Below, piece after piece: positions 56,250 through 64,000 of a stretch of 64,000 nucleotides of DNA; positions within the stretch are counted from its first letter, which is position 1, and each line of letters begins with the position of its first letter. The notes under the pieces are model-generated. The model made no database searches and was not told where the DNA came from. It saw only the letters and a list, made by a program, of their open reading frames with translations. Source of the DNA: Cryobacterium sp. Its GTDB lineage: Bacteria; Actinomycetota; Actinomycetes; Actinomycetales; Microbacteriaceae. Made by a program: the position numbers and the translations under genes. The DNA is taken from assembly GCF_026786305.1 (NCBI RefSeq), contig NZ_JAJAYI010000086.1, positions 28,811 to 92,810 on the forward strand. Reading direction: 5' to 3'.

Positions 56250-57572
56250 ATGCCACCACACTGGGATTCCGATGCAGCGTGGTACGACCCCGACCGGCCC
56301 AGACCGGATGCTGGTGGTCGGGCCGGCTCCGGCGGCCACGGCTCCGGCATTCCGCGGCGGGCCCGGCTCTGGCTGCCCGTCGTCATCTCGTTCCTCGTGC
56401 AGGTACCTGCCGTCGCGATTCTCGCCTGGCCAGGGCGGCGCGGCCCCGGTTTCGGCTCTGGCGACACCGGTGGCGACATGCTGGGCGGCTTCGACGGCCA
56501 CCACAGGCCGTTTGAGTTCTTCGGTGACCGCCCCGGCCTGGCCCTGGCTGGCTGGTTTCTCGCCGTTGCACTCGCCCTGATCGGTCCCCTCGCCCTCGTT
56601 GTCGCCCGCCGGTTTCCCGGCCCGGTCACCCTGGTCATTGCCGCTGCGGCCGGCGCGCTCGTGCTCGTGCGGCCCGACATCGGCGTGCCCTCCATCGCAC
56701 TTGTCTTCGCGATTGTGCTCGGAATCGTGCGCGGCGCCCGGGTCTGGGTCTACAGCTCGGTCGGCTCGGTCTGGGTCGTGACGATTCTCACCGCGAGCCT
56801 CGTCAGCCCCAGCCTGCACCCGATGCGGGTGGCGTTCACCACGCTCGCGCTCGCGGTGATCATGGGCGCCGGGGAGGGCCTCCGCTCTCGAACCGAGCGT
56901 TTTGCCGAGGTGCGTCGAACAGTGGATGCCCGAAGGCAGTCCGCTGAGCAGCGCGAGCGGGTGCGCATCGCCCGGGAATTGCACGACGTGCTCGCGCACA
57001 GCCTGTCGCAGATCAACGTGCAGGCCGGGGTCGGGCTGCACCTGATCGATAGCCAGCCCGAGAAGGCGGCCGAGGCGCTTGCGAGCATCAAGAGCACGAG
57101 TAAGAATGCCCTCGACGAGGTGCGCACGGTGCTCGGGATTCTTCGGACCGGTGCCGATGAGGGCCAGGCGCCGCTCTCGCCGGAGCCCGACCTGGCCGGG
57201 CTGCCCGCGCTGATAGATTCGTTCCGTGCGCAGCACCTCACGGTCGATTTTGTTGACGCCCTCGATGCGCCCCAGGCGGCTCCCGCCGCGACCCAGCTTG
57301 CCCTGTACCGAATCTGCCAGGAGGCACTGACCAACGTGCTGCGGCATGCGAACGCGAGCAAGGCATCCGTTTATCTCGGCCCTGAGCAGGGCAGCTATTT
57401 GATCACGGTGACCGATGACGGCCGGGCGCCGGATGGCCCGATCGTGCCGGGCGGCGGACTGCTCGGCATGCGCGAGCGCGCCGAGCTCAACGGCGGCAGC
57501 CTGTGGGTCACTCGCGGTGGCGCCGGCGGCGTGCGCATCGAGGCCCGCATTCCGTTTTGGAGTTCCCGATGA
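56250..57572 (+). CDS. Sensor histidine kinase, NarL/LuxR (HisKA_3) type
   Basis: 440 residues. A Gly/Asp-rich N-terminus, about five to six membrane segments (about 42-215), the dimerisation domain with phosphorylated His in ARELHDVLAHSLSQINVQ (H245), and an HATPase_c domain (EALTNVLRHANASKA; VTDDGRAPDGP; GLLGMRERAELNGG). Its stop overlaps the response-regulator start (ATGA), so it phosphorylates that partner. No dedicated sensor domain beyond the membrane part, so the signal is probably at the membrane. Leaderless-type start. Confidence 0.93.
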   Translation: MPPHWDSDAAWYDPDRPRPDAGGRAGSGGHGSGIPRRARLWLPVVISFLVQVPAVAILAWPGRRGPGFGSGDTGGDMLGGFDGHHRPFEFFGDRPGLALAGWFLAVALALIGPLALVVARRFPGPVTLVIAAAAGALVLVRPDIGVPSIALVFAIVLGIVRGARVWVYSSVGSVWVVTILTASLVSPSLHPMRVAFTTLALAVIMGAGEGLRSRTERFAEVRRTVDARRQSAEQRERVRIARELHDVLAHSLSQINVQAGVGLHLIDSQPEKAAEALASIKSTSKNALDEVRTVLGILRTGADEGQAPLSPEPDLAGLPALIDSFRAQHLTVDFVDALDAPQAAPAATQLALYRICQEALTNVLRHANASKASVYLGPEQGSYLITVTDDGRAPDGPIVPGGGLLGMRERAELNGGSLWVTRGGAGGVRIEARIPFWSSR

Positions 57573-58225
57573 TTCGGGTGGTGATCGCCGACGACCAGCA
57601 GCTGATTCGGGCGGGGTTTGCCGCGTTGCTTGAGTCGGAGGCCGACATTGCGGTCGTCGGCCAGGCCGGCACCGGCCGTGAAGCGGTCGACCAGGTCACC
57701 CGGCATCGCCCCGACGTCGTGCTGATGGACATCCGCATGCCGAACGGTGACGGCTTGTGGGCGACCGAGCAGATCGCCGGTGACCCACTGAACGCCGCAA
57801 CCCACATTGTGATCGTGACGACGTTCGAGCTTGACGAGTATGTCGCCCCGGCCATTCGGGCCGGGGCGAGCGGGTTTCTCGTGAAAGACACCGAACCGAC
57901 CGAGCTGATTCGAGCGGTGCGGGTCGTTGCCGCGGGCGATGGACTGCTCTCGCCCGGCGTGACCCGGCGGCTTCTCGAACGCATGGCTGTTGGCCTGCGC
58001 GTGGCAGCGGATGCCTCGCTGCTGTCGAGCCTGACTGATCGCGAACGCGAGGTGCTCGCCCTGGTCGGCCGTGGCCTGACCAACGCCGAGATCGGTGCAC
58101 GGCTGTTTCTCAGCCCGCTCACCGCCAAGACGCACGTGTCGCGCATCATGAGCAAACTCGCGGCCCGCGACCGGGTACAACTCGTGATCGTCGCCGATGA
58201 GGCCGGGCTGGTCAGCACCGGCTGA
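57569..58225 (+). CDS. Response regulator, NarL/LuxR family
   Basis: 218 residues. Receiver domain with acidic pocket IADDQQ, phosphorylated Asp in VVLMDIRMPNG (D54) and the switch Lys in FLVKDTEP; then a LuxR helix-turn-helix (LTDREREVLALVGRGLTNAEIGARLFLS, about 153-180). ATG 57569 overlaps the kinase stop. Target genes unknown; the pair resembles systems that regulate nearby ABC exporters, but none is adjacent here. Confidence 0.94.
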   Translation: MIRVVIADDQQLIRAGFAALLESEADIAVVGQAGTGREAVDQVTRHRPDVVLMDIRMPNGDGLWATEQIAGDPLNAATHIVIVTTFELDEYVAPAIRAGASGFLVKDTEPTELIRAVRVVAAGDGLLSPGVTRRLLERMAVGLRVAADASLLSSLTDREREVLALVGRGLTNAEIGARLFLSPLTAKTHVSRIMSKLAARDRVQLVIVADEAGLVSTG

Positions 58226-58436
58226 GGACGATGCCCCCTTCGGCCGCCGCTGGCGTCGCGGAATACGCAGCGGTGACGGCCATCCCGGCTGGCCCGGGGG
58301 AGCGGAGGCCGTCGGCAGCGCCGAAAAGATCCTTGCCGAGCGATTCGCCCAGGGCGACATCGGCGAGATCGAATATCGCGCTCGCCTCGACGTACTCCGC
58401 CCCAACCGCCCGGGCCCGCAGGCGCCGTCCAGCTGA
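58197..58436 (+). pseudogene. SHOCT-domain remnant
   Basis: An open frame overlapping the end of the response regulator encodes AEKILAERFAQGDIGEIEYRARLDVL, which matches the short C-terminal oligomerisation (SHOCT) motif. The only start in frame lies inside the regulator gene and the first 30 residues have no family resemblance, so this looks like the tail of a lost gene. A real 79-residue protein with an overlapping start is possible. Confidence 0.45.
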
Positions 58437-58915
58437 GCCGCGGGGAGTACCTGTGGCGTGCGGATCTTCCGGACGGATTGATGGCGCGGCGCGCCGGGAA
58501 AAGCGTGCTCCCGGAAATAGCTTGGGCGAAACGGCTCGAGTGAACAGCTCGAGTTCGAAGGAACGTGTTCCATGCCAGCCCCGCACCATCACCCGATCGA
58601 GTCGACGTCCCCGTCGAGGTTGATCAGCGTCTGGGCGGTCTGCGCGCAGCTCTCGACGAGGTTGTTCCACCGAATACCGCGTCAAATCTGTTGATCAAGA
58701 CCTAGAATCTGCGGGCCTGTCGTTACCTCACGCCCAGATGGCAGGCGACACCAGCCGATTCGCAGAAACGGGATTGGTTCGCCGCCGACCGTGTTTGACA
58801 ACGATATGAGCCGGCACTTCTACGACCAGATCGCCTGGTTCTCTTACGCGTCGGGTGCGCCGTTGCTGTGATCACTGACCTATGCCCAACGGGCCCGGTC
58901 ATTCGACGTCGATCC
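58437..58915. other. About 480 bp without an intact gene, probably decayed
   Basis: No long open frame with a start signal. Protein-like pieces appear in short frames: one ends near 58704 (with LGGLRAALDEVVPPN), another ends at 58871 (SRHFYDQIAWFSYASG). TAGAAT at 58705-58710 resembles a -10. I recognise no family. The mix of short coding-like pieces broken by stops suggests old gene loss. Confidence 0.4.
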
Positions 58916-60100
58916 CTAGCGCGAGAGCAGCAGTGCTTCGCCCTGGCCGCCCCCGCCACACAGGGCGACCGCGGCTTTTCCGCTGCCGCGGCGCGCGAGT
59001 TCGAGCGCTGCGTGCAGCGCAACGCGACCGCCGCTAGAGCCGATCGGGTGACCGATGGCGATGCCGCCACCGTGGATGTTGACCACGTCACTGGTCACGC
59101 CGAGATCCTTCGACGACTGTGCGACGACTGCCGCAAAGGCCTCGTTGATCTCGATCAGGTCGAGGTCACTGGCCGACCAGCCCTGACGTGCGAGGGCGTG
59201 AGCGATGGCATTCGACGGCTGCGAGTGCAGGGAATTGTCTGGCCCGGCGACCTGGCCGGAGGCTTCGATCACGGCGAGCCAGCTGAGCCCGTGCTTCTCG
59301 GCCCAGGCGCGGCTGGTGACCACGACGGCGCTTGCGCCGTCGCTGAGCGGGGCAGCGTTGCCGGCCGTGATCGCGCCGGCGGGGTCGAACGCCGGCCGCA
59401 GCTTGCCCAGCGTCGCCGAGGTACTGTCGGGGCGCACGCCCTCGTCGGTTGAGATGAGCAGCGGCTCGCCTCGACGCTGCTGCCCGCTCAGCGGGGTGAT
59501 CTCGTCCTCGAACACGCCGGCAGCCTCGGCAGCCGCGGCCCGCTGGTGGGACGCGGCCGCGATCTCGTCCTGCTCGAGGCGGCTGAGCCCGAGCGAGGCG
59601 ATCGACTTCTCGGTCGAGAGCCCCATCGAGAGGCCATCGAAGGCATCTGACAAACCGTCATGCGCGGCGTGGTCGAGCGCCGACACGGTGCCGTAGGCCC
59701 AGCCCTGGCGGGAACCGGGCAGCAGGTGCGGCGCCCGCGACATGGACTCCTGCCCACCGGCGACAACGACATCCGCTTCACCGAGGCGCACCAGGCGGGC
59801 GGCGTCGATGACCGCGGCGAGACCCGAGAGGCAGACCTTGTTGAGGGTCATTGCCGGTACGTTCCACGGGATGCCTGCGGCCACGCCGGCCTGCCGGGCC
59901 GGGTTCTGCCCGCAACCGGCCTGCAAGACCTGCCCCATCAGAACGAAGTCGACCTGTTCGGGCGCGACGTGGGCCCGCGCGAGCGCCCCGGCGATAGCTG
60001 CCGCCCCGAGCTCAACGGCGGTGAGGCTCGCGAGCTGTCCGTTCACGCGACCCTGCGGGGTGCGTGAACCGGCCAAGATTACGACGTCGATTTCGGTCAT
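58916..60100 (-). CDS. Acetyl-CoA C-acetyltransferase (thiolase)
   Basis: 394 residues. Acyl-accepting Cys in LNKVCLSGLAAV, GGQESMSRAPH, NEAFAAV, GGGIAIGHPIGSSG and the second catalytic Cys in ALCGGGGQG are intact. Condenses or cleaves acetoacetyl-CoA, for fatty-acid breakdown or polyhydroxybutyrate-type routes; the direction cannot be told. GGAG lies just before the ATG. Stands alone, with decayed DNA downstream and a 344-bp region upstream. Confidence 0.94.
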   Translation of the reverse strand: MTEIDVVILAGSRTPQGRVNGQLASLTAVELGAAAIAGALARAHVAPEQVDFVLMGQVLQAGCGQNPARQAGVAAGIPWNVPAMTLNKVCLSGLAAVIDAARLVRLGEADVVVAGGQESMSRAPHLLPGSRQGWAYGTVSALDHAAHDGLSDAFDGLSMGLSTEKSIASLGLSRLEQDEIAAASHQRAAAAEAAGVFEDEITPLSGQQRRGEPLLISTDEGVRPDSTSATLGKLRPAFDPAGAITAGNAAPLSDGASAVVVTSRAWAEKHGLSWLAVIEASGQVAGPDNSLHSQPSNAIAHALARQGWSASDLDLIEINEAFAAVVAQSSKDLGVTSDVVNIHGGGIAIGHPIGSSGGRVALHAALELARRGSGKAAVALCGGGGQGEALLLSR

Positions 60101-60444
60101 CGGGACTCCTTTGTCAATTTTTTGAGCCGGCGTTCACCGAGAACGCGCCCTGAACCAGCTTGTCACTGCTGGCTGTGTTTTTTTCATCGGGGGCGGCTAC
60201 CCCTTGACAGTACCGACAAAACCAAAGAGATTTCCTATACCTGAAATCAGGCCCACGTTTCTGTTCACTGGTTCGGCAGCAGCCCAGCTCCTCGTTCACG
60301 AGGGGTAGATGCCGGGCCGCGAGTGGCGGGGCAGGCCGGCGACTTCAGCTGGCTCATCTCGCCGGGGCATCATCGTCGCTCGGGTGTGCAGGCGGCGGCA
60401 TTCGCTGTGGTGGTGGTGGGCGGGACGATGAGAAACGCGGGGCA
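60101..60444. promoter_or_regulatory. 344-bp divergent region between thiolase and double hydrolase
   Basis: AT-richer than the surroundings. Features: an eight-base T-run near 60176-60183 after CCAGC...GCTGG (60159-60176 region), TTGACA at 60204-60209, and a dyad CCTGA-AA-TCAGG at 60240-60251, a possible operator. No full promoter with standard spacing is clear on either strand, and no gene is seen. Confidence 0.35.
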
Positions 60445-62541
60445 ATGACTTATCGGATTACGACCGGCAGCAGCCGAGGCGGCACTAACGACTACCGTGC
60501 GTTTCAGGCGCCGATCTCGGGCGGCAGCCTGCATGGTGGGCAGTGGCGTGCCGGCGAAACCATTGGCACGCCCGTACTGGCCGTTCACGGCATCACCGCC
60601 TCGCACCTGACCTGGCCGTGGCTGGCCGAGCAGCTGCCCGGCACCCGGGTGATCGCGCCCGATCTGCGCGGGCGCGCCCGCAGCAACCACCTGCCGGGGC
60701 CGTACGGTCTGCGCCAGCATGCCGATGACCTGGCGGCAGTGCTGGACTTTCTTGAGGTTGATCGGGCCATCGTGGTCGGGCATTCGATGGGCGCGTTCGT
60801 CGCCGTGTGGCTCGCCCACCTGCACCCCGATCGGGTTCAGTCCCTCGTGCTCGTCGACGGGGGCCTGCCGATTCTGCGTGAAGACGGCATTGACCCGCTT
60901 CTCATGCTCGGCCCGGCCGCCGAGCGTCTGTCCCGAACGTTTGCGAGCCGCGATGCCTATGCCGAGTTCTGGCGGGCGCACCCGGCTTTTGCGACGGACT
61001 GGTCTGAGCGTGTCGGCACGTTCGCGAACTACGACCTCGACGGCACGGCGCCGAATCTGCACCCCTCCGCCCGGCTGGAGGCCGTCGCCGAGAACGTCAC
61101 GCAGCTGAACGGGTCTGACGGGTATGCGGAGGCCCTGGCGGAACTGTGTCTGCCGATGGATTTTCTGCGTGCACCGCGGGGTCTGCTGAACGAGTCGACC
61201 GCCCTCTACGACCGGGCCGCTGTCGATGCCGCAATCGAGCGGATGCCAGCCCTCCGCCGGCACGAGGTCGACGGCGTCAACCACTACACGATCGTGATGA
61301 GCGACCGTGGAGCCGGGCACGTCGCATCCGTCATCACTGACCAGCTCGACCAACGAACAACGACCAGCTCGACCAACGAACAACGACCAGCTCGACCAAC
61401 GATAAATCCCGAGAAGTCAGAGAGGACTTCGCTCATGATGAACACCGTTTTCGACGGAATCACCCAGCACACAATCAGCACCGCTCGGCTCCAGGCCGGC
61501 GTGCTCGAACGACCGGCCACCAACCCGTCCGACACGGTCGTGTTCATTCACGGCAACGTGTCGTCGTCGTTGTTCTGGCAGCCGCTGATGCTGGCCCTGC
61601 CGCGCACCATACGCGCCCTGGCGATCGACCTGCGCGGCTTCGGAACGAGCGAGACGCTGCCGGTCGATGCCAGACGCGGCCTCGGTGACTTCGCCGACGA
61701 TGTCGCATCGGTGCTGACCGAGCTCGGTATTGACCGGGCACATTTCGTTGGCTGGAGCATGGGCGGGGGAGTGCTGATGCAGTTTCTGCTCGACCACCCG
61801 GCACAGGTTTCAACCGTGACCCTCGTGGCACCGGTCTCGCCGTACGGTTTCGGTGGCACCCGCGGAGCCGAGGGTGTGCGGCTCACCCCCGACGATGCCG
61901 GGGCCGGCGCCGGTGGCGCCAACCCGGACTTCATTGCCCGGCTCGCCTCGGGCGACCGCACGGCCGACGCGCAGACCTGCCCGCGCACCGTTTACCAGAC
62001 CGCCTACGTCAAGCCGCCGTTCAGTTCAGAGTTCGACGACGTGTGGGTTGAATCGATGCTCACCACCGCGACCGGCCCCGGAAGCTACCCGGGCGATGCA
62101 TCCGCTTCGGCAAACTGGCCCGGTTTCGCCCCGGGCACGAACGGCGTGCTCAACACAATGGTGCCGCGTTACTTCAACACCAGTGCCATCGTCGACCTCG
62201 CTGACAAGCCACCCATTCTGTGGGTGCATGGCAGCGACGATGTGATCGTGTCTGACACGTCGTTGTTCGACCTGAACTTCCTCGGGCAGCTCGGCGTGAT
62301 TCCGGGCTGGCCCGGGCTCGACGCGGCACCGCCGCAGCCGATGATCCAGCAGACTCGGGCCGTGCTGGCCGCCTACGAGCAGGGCGGCGGCGATACGACC
62401 GAGCTTGAACTGGTCGACTGTGGACACTCGCCGCACCTGGAGCACCCGGCCGCATTCCTGGAGGCCCTCCTCGCCCAATTCGACCGTGCAGTCGAGCAGT
62501 CGGCGACGCAGCCGATCTCGCCCGACCAGATCACGCTGTAG
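60445..62541 (+). CDS. Fused tandem alpha/beta hydrolases
   Basis: 698 residues holding two complete alpha/beta hydrolases. Domain 1 (about 20-300): nucleophile elbow VVGHSMGAF (S114), DLRGRARS, late His in VNHYTIV. Domain 2 (about 331-698): FIHGNVSSSLFW, nucleophile FVGWSMGGG (S438), His in CGHSPHLEHP; its own ATGs lie at 61435 and 61438 with GAGAGG at 61420-61425. The join (residues 299-330) is encoded by a 23-bp unit repeated almost three times. With one unit, domain 1 would stop at 304 residues on TAA 61403-61405. Substrates unknown. The two were probably adjacent genes; fusion may be real, variable between cells, or an assembly artefact. Confidence 0.85.
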   Translation: MTYRITTGSSRGGTNDYRAFQAPISGGSLHGGQWRAGETIGTPVLAVHGITASHLTWPWLAEQLPGTRVIAPDLRGRARSNHLPGPYGLRQHADDLAAVLDFLEVDRAIVVGHSMGAFVAVWLAHLHPDRVQSLVLVDGGLPILREDGIDPLLMLGPAAERLSRTFASRDAYAEFWRAHPAFATDWSERVGTFANYDLDGTAPNLHPSARLEAVAENVTQLNGSDGYAEALAELCLPMDFLRAPRGLLNESTALYDRAAVDAAIERMPALRRHEVDGVNHYTIVMSDRGAGHVASVITDQLDQRTTTSSTNEQRPARPTINPEKSERTSLMMNTVFDGITQHTISTARLQAGVLERPATNPSDTVVFIHGNVSSSLFWQPLMLALPRTIRALAIDLRGFGTSETLPVDARRGLGDFADDVASVLTELGIDRAHFVGWSMGGGVLMQFLLDHPAQVSTVTLVAPVSPYGFGGTRGAEGVRLTPDDAGAGAGGANPDFIARLASGDRTADAQTCPRTVYQTAYVKPPFSSEFDDVWVESMLTTATGPGSYPGDASASANWPGFAPGTNGVLNTMVPRYFNTSAIVDLADKPPILWVHGSDDVIVSDTSLFDLNFLGQLGVIPGWPGLDAAPPQPMIQQTRAVLAAYEQGGGDTTELELVDCGHSPHLEHPAAFLEALLAQFDRAVEQSATQPISPDQITL
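61339..61402 (+). repeat. 23-bp tandem repeat joining two hydrolases
   Basis: Copies at 61339-61361 and 61362-61384 are identical, followed by 18 bp of a third (61385-61402). The unit begins GACCAGCTCGACCAACGA. Because 23 is not a multiple of three, each copy shifts the reading frame. Confidence 0.95.
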
Positions 62542-62566
62542 TTCAGGAGCGCTGTGAGGCATGGGC

Positions 62567-62588
62567 GGGGCCGCGCAGCTGCGGCCCC
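62567..62588 (+). terminator. Strong GC hairpin after the hydrolase gene
   Basis: Perfect 8-bp stem GGGGCCGC 62567-62574 with GCGGCCCC 62581-62588, loop GCAGCT, no T-tract. It lies between the hydrolase stop and the ispG promoter. Confidence 0.55.
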
Positions 62589-62599
62589 AGCTCGGCGCG

Positions 62600-62611
62600 T
62601 AAGCTAGGTGT
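62600..62611 (+). promoter_or_regulatory. Leaderless-type promoter of ispG
   Basis: TAAGCT 62600-62605, then 6 nt to GTG 62612; no SD. Confidence 0.5.
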
Positions 62612-63766
62612 GTGGCTGCTATCAACTTGGGGATGCCTAAAGTACCTGAGGTACTCGCTCCCAGACGTAAATCCCGTCAGATCAAGGTCGGAAAGGTCCT
62701 GGTCGGTGGCGATGCTCAGGTGAGCGTGCAATCGATGACGACTACTCCGACGACAAACATCAACGCGACGCTTCAGCAGATCGCCGAACTCACGGCGACC
62801 GGCTGCGACATCGTGCGCGTGGCGGTGCCCACGCGTGACGACGCTGAGGCCCTGTCGATCATTGCCAAGAAGAGTCAGATTCCGGTCATCGCGGACATCC
62901 ACTTCCAGCCGAACTATGTGTTCGCGGCGATCGACGCCGGCTGCGCCGCCGTGCGTGTGAACCCCGGCAACATTCGTAAGTTTGACGACCAGGTTGGCAA
63001 GATCGCCGCTGCGGCGAAGGCCGCTGGCGTGAGTCTGCGCATCGGCGTGAATGCCGGTTCGCTCGAGCCGAGCCTCATGCAGAAATATGGCAAGGCCACC
63101 CCCGAAGCGCTCGTCGAGAGCGCCGTCTGGGAGGCGAGCCTGTTCGAAGAGCACGATTTTCACGACTTCAAGATCTCGGTCAAGCACAACGACCCGGTGA
63201 TTATGGTCAAGGCCTACCGTCTGCTCGCCGAACGCGGTGACTGGCCGTTGCACCTCGGTGTGACCGAGGCCGGACCGAGCTTTCAGGGCACTATCAAGAG
63301 CGCGACCGCGTTCGGCATTCTGCTCGGTGAGGGCATCGGTGACACCATTCGGGTGTCACTGAGCGCCCCGCCGGTCGAGGAGATCAAGGTGGGCCTGCAG
63401 ATTCTGCAGTCGCTCAACCTGCGCGAACGCAAGCTTGAGATCGTCTCGTGCCCGAGCTGCGGCCGGGCCCAAGTGGATGTCTACAAGCTCGCCAATGATG
63501 TCACCGACGGGCTCGCGGGTATGACCGTGCCGTTGCGCGTCGCCGTCATGGGCTGCGTCGTCAACGGACCGGGCGAGGCCCGTGAGGCCGACCTCGGTGT
63601 CGCGAGCGGCAACGGCAGGGGCCAGATCTTCGTGCGCGGCGAGGTCATCAAGACCGTGCCCGAGTCCGAGATCGTGGCCACCCTCATCGAAGAGGCCAAC
63701 CGCCTCGCGGCCGAGATGCCAGCCGCAGCCCTCGGTAGCCCCACGGTCTCTGTCGGCGCGAAGTAG
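62612..63766 (+). CDS. ispG: 4-hydroxy-3-methylbut-2-enyl-diphosphate synthase
   Basis: Penultimate MEP-pathway enzyme, carrying a [4Fe-4S] cluster. [11 protein letters not shown] at the N-terminal TIM barrel, [24 protein letters not shown], and C-terminal cluster ligands CPSC (C280, C283), C315 in [10 protein letters not shown] and the following Glu. 384 residues, the short actinobacterial form without a middle insert. GTG start 6 nt after a -10, no SD. Works in the same pathway as dxr at 51.7 kb. Confidence 0.96.
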   Translation: MAAINLGMPKVPEVLAPRRKSRQIKVGKVLVGGDAQVSVQSMTTTPTTNINATLQQIAELTATGCDIVRVAVPTRDDAEALSIIAKKSQIPVIADIHFQPNYVFAAIDAGCAAVRVNPGNIRKFDDQVGKIAAAAKAAGVSLRIGVNAGSLEPSLMQKYGKATPEALVESAVWEASLFEEHDFHDFKISVKHNDPVIMVKAYRLLAERGDWPLHLGVTEAGPSFQGTIKSATAFGILLGEGIGDTIRVSLSAPPVEEIKVGLQILQSLNLRERKLEIVSCPSCGRAQVDVYKLANDVTDGLAGMTVPLRVAVMGCVVNGPGEAREADLGVASGNGRGQIFVRGEVIKTVPESEIVATLIEEANRLAAEMPAAALGSPTVSVGAK

Positions 63767-63801
63767 CCGATCGACGTCGCCCGGCTCGATGGGGCACACG
63801 T

Positions 63802-63834
63802 CTGTTAGGTGCGCCAGGCTGTTAGGTGCGCCAG
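63802..63834. repeat. 17-bp tandem duplication over an HNH-gene stop codon
   Basis: CTGTTAGGTGCGCCAGG at 63802-63818 is repeated at 63819-63834 (16 of 17 bases). Each copy holds the stop codon (TTA on this strand) of the minus-strand gene. Confidence 0.9.
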
Positions 63835-64000
63835 TGGGGTTTTGGGCTGGGGGTGTTGGCGCTGGGGGTGTTGGCGCGGTGGCTGTGGGCGGGTCGCCAG
63901 GTTTGGGTGGGGTCCCAGAGGAGGGGGCCGAGGAGTTGGGGTCTTCCGTTGGTTATGCGGATTTTCCAGCCGTTGCTGTTGATGGTGTGGTGGTGGTACC
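63822..64000 (-). CDS. HNH endonuclease, DUF222/13E12 type, C-terminal end (partial)
   Basis: Reading the minus strand from the window edge gives 58 residues beginning YHHHTINSNGWKIRI, then GRPQLLGPLLWDPTQTWRP and ending HWRT before TAA (63822-63824). This is the C-terminus of the DUF222-HNH (13E12 repeat) proteins, which occur in many copies in Microbacteriaceae and relatives. The gene start is outside the window. Within it a 15-bp unit is repeated in tandem (encoding RANTP/SANTP). These proteins carry an HNH nuclease fold, but their role is not settled. Confidence 0.75.
   Translation of the reverse strand, partial: YHHHTINSNGWKIRITNGRPQLLGPLLWDPTQTWRPAHSHRANTPSANTPSPKPHWRT

Noticed and set aside
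60159-60184. CCAGC/GCTGG hairpin followed by a T-run, resembling an intrinsic terminator on the + strand
   Set aside because: There is no + strand gene upstream to terminate; the thiolase is on the other strand, so the T-run lies in its leader. The stem is only 5 bp.

Overview
The window is high-GC chromosomal DNA from an actinobacterium, most likely of the family Microbacteriaceae. The pointers are the gene order argS-lysA-hom-thrC-thrB-rho-prfA-prmC-tsaC-wecA-atp operon, a Rho with a large N-terminal insertion, many ATGA/GTGA stop-start overlaps, many apparently leaderless genes, and the C-terminus of a 13E12/DUF222-type HNH protein at the right edge. I see no prophage, insertion sequence, CRISPR array, rRNA or tRNA. 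The family assignment is inference; genus cannot be set from the sequence alone.

Layout. 1-5.8 kb: end of argS, a DUF2993 envelope protein, and the lysine/threonine operon lysA-hom-thrC-thrB. 6.1-14.8 kb: rho and prfA, an inserted minus-strand cysK-cysE pair, then prmC, tsaC, a WecA-type glycolipid transferase and an AtpI-like protein. 14.8-21.9 kb: the F1Fo ATP synthase operon atpBEFHAGDC, with a short epsilon subunit. 21.9-30.6 kb: yaaA, mdh, ogt, an aldo/keto reductase, a heterodimeric ABC exporter and a DUF4192 protein. 30.7-50.7 kb: an island that reads as polyamine/GABA uptake and breakdown (SpuC-like aminotransferase, Lrp regulator, aminoaldehyde dehydrogenase, alanine dehydrogenase, PotDABC-type ABC importer, asparaginase, two GABA transaminases). 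It is interrupted at 34.3-39.2 kb by a PP2C phosphatase, a YjdM zinc-ribbon protein, an FHA protein and an EssC-like FtsK/SpoIIIE ATPase, and near 47-49 kb by OsmC and PadR/sensor genes. 50.8-64 kb: plsC, dxr, a Ser/Thr kinase with a lipoprotein, rseP, a NarL-type two-component pair, a decayed stretch, a thiolase, a fused double alpha/beta hydrolase, ispG, and the end of an HNH gene.

How it works together. Putrescine or spermidine imported by the ABC system could be transaminated against pyruvate (SpuC-like). Alanine dehydrogenase would recycle the alanine, the aldehyde dehydrogenase would make GABA, and the GabT enzymes would feed succinic semialdehyde to central metabolism. dxr and ispG are two steps of the MEP isoprenoid pathway; isoprenoid carrier lipid is also used by the WecA-type enzyme.

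The most notable observation is at 61.3 kb. A 23-bp unit, present in almost three tandem copies, lies exactly where the first hydrolase should stop. With one copy the frame meets TAA; with three copies two complete hydrolases are read as one 698-residue protein. A second theme is a recurrent start signal, TANNNT (or CANNNT) followed by 6-8 nt and then ATG/GTG, at about fourteen genes, which suggests widespread leaderless transcription. Start sites, promoters and operators given here come from reading the sequence by eye and have not been tested.
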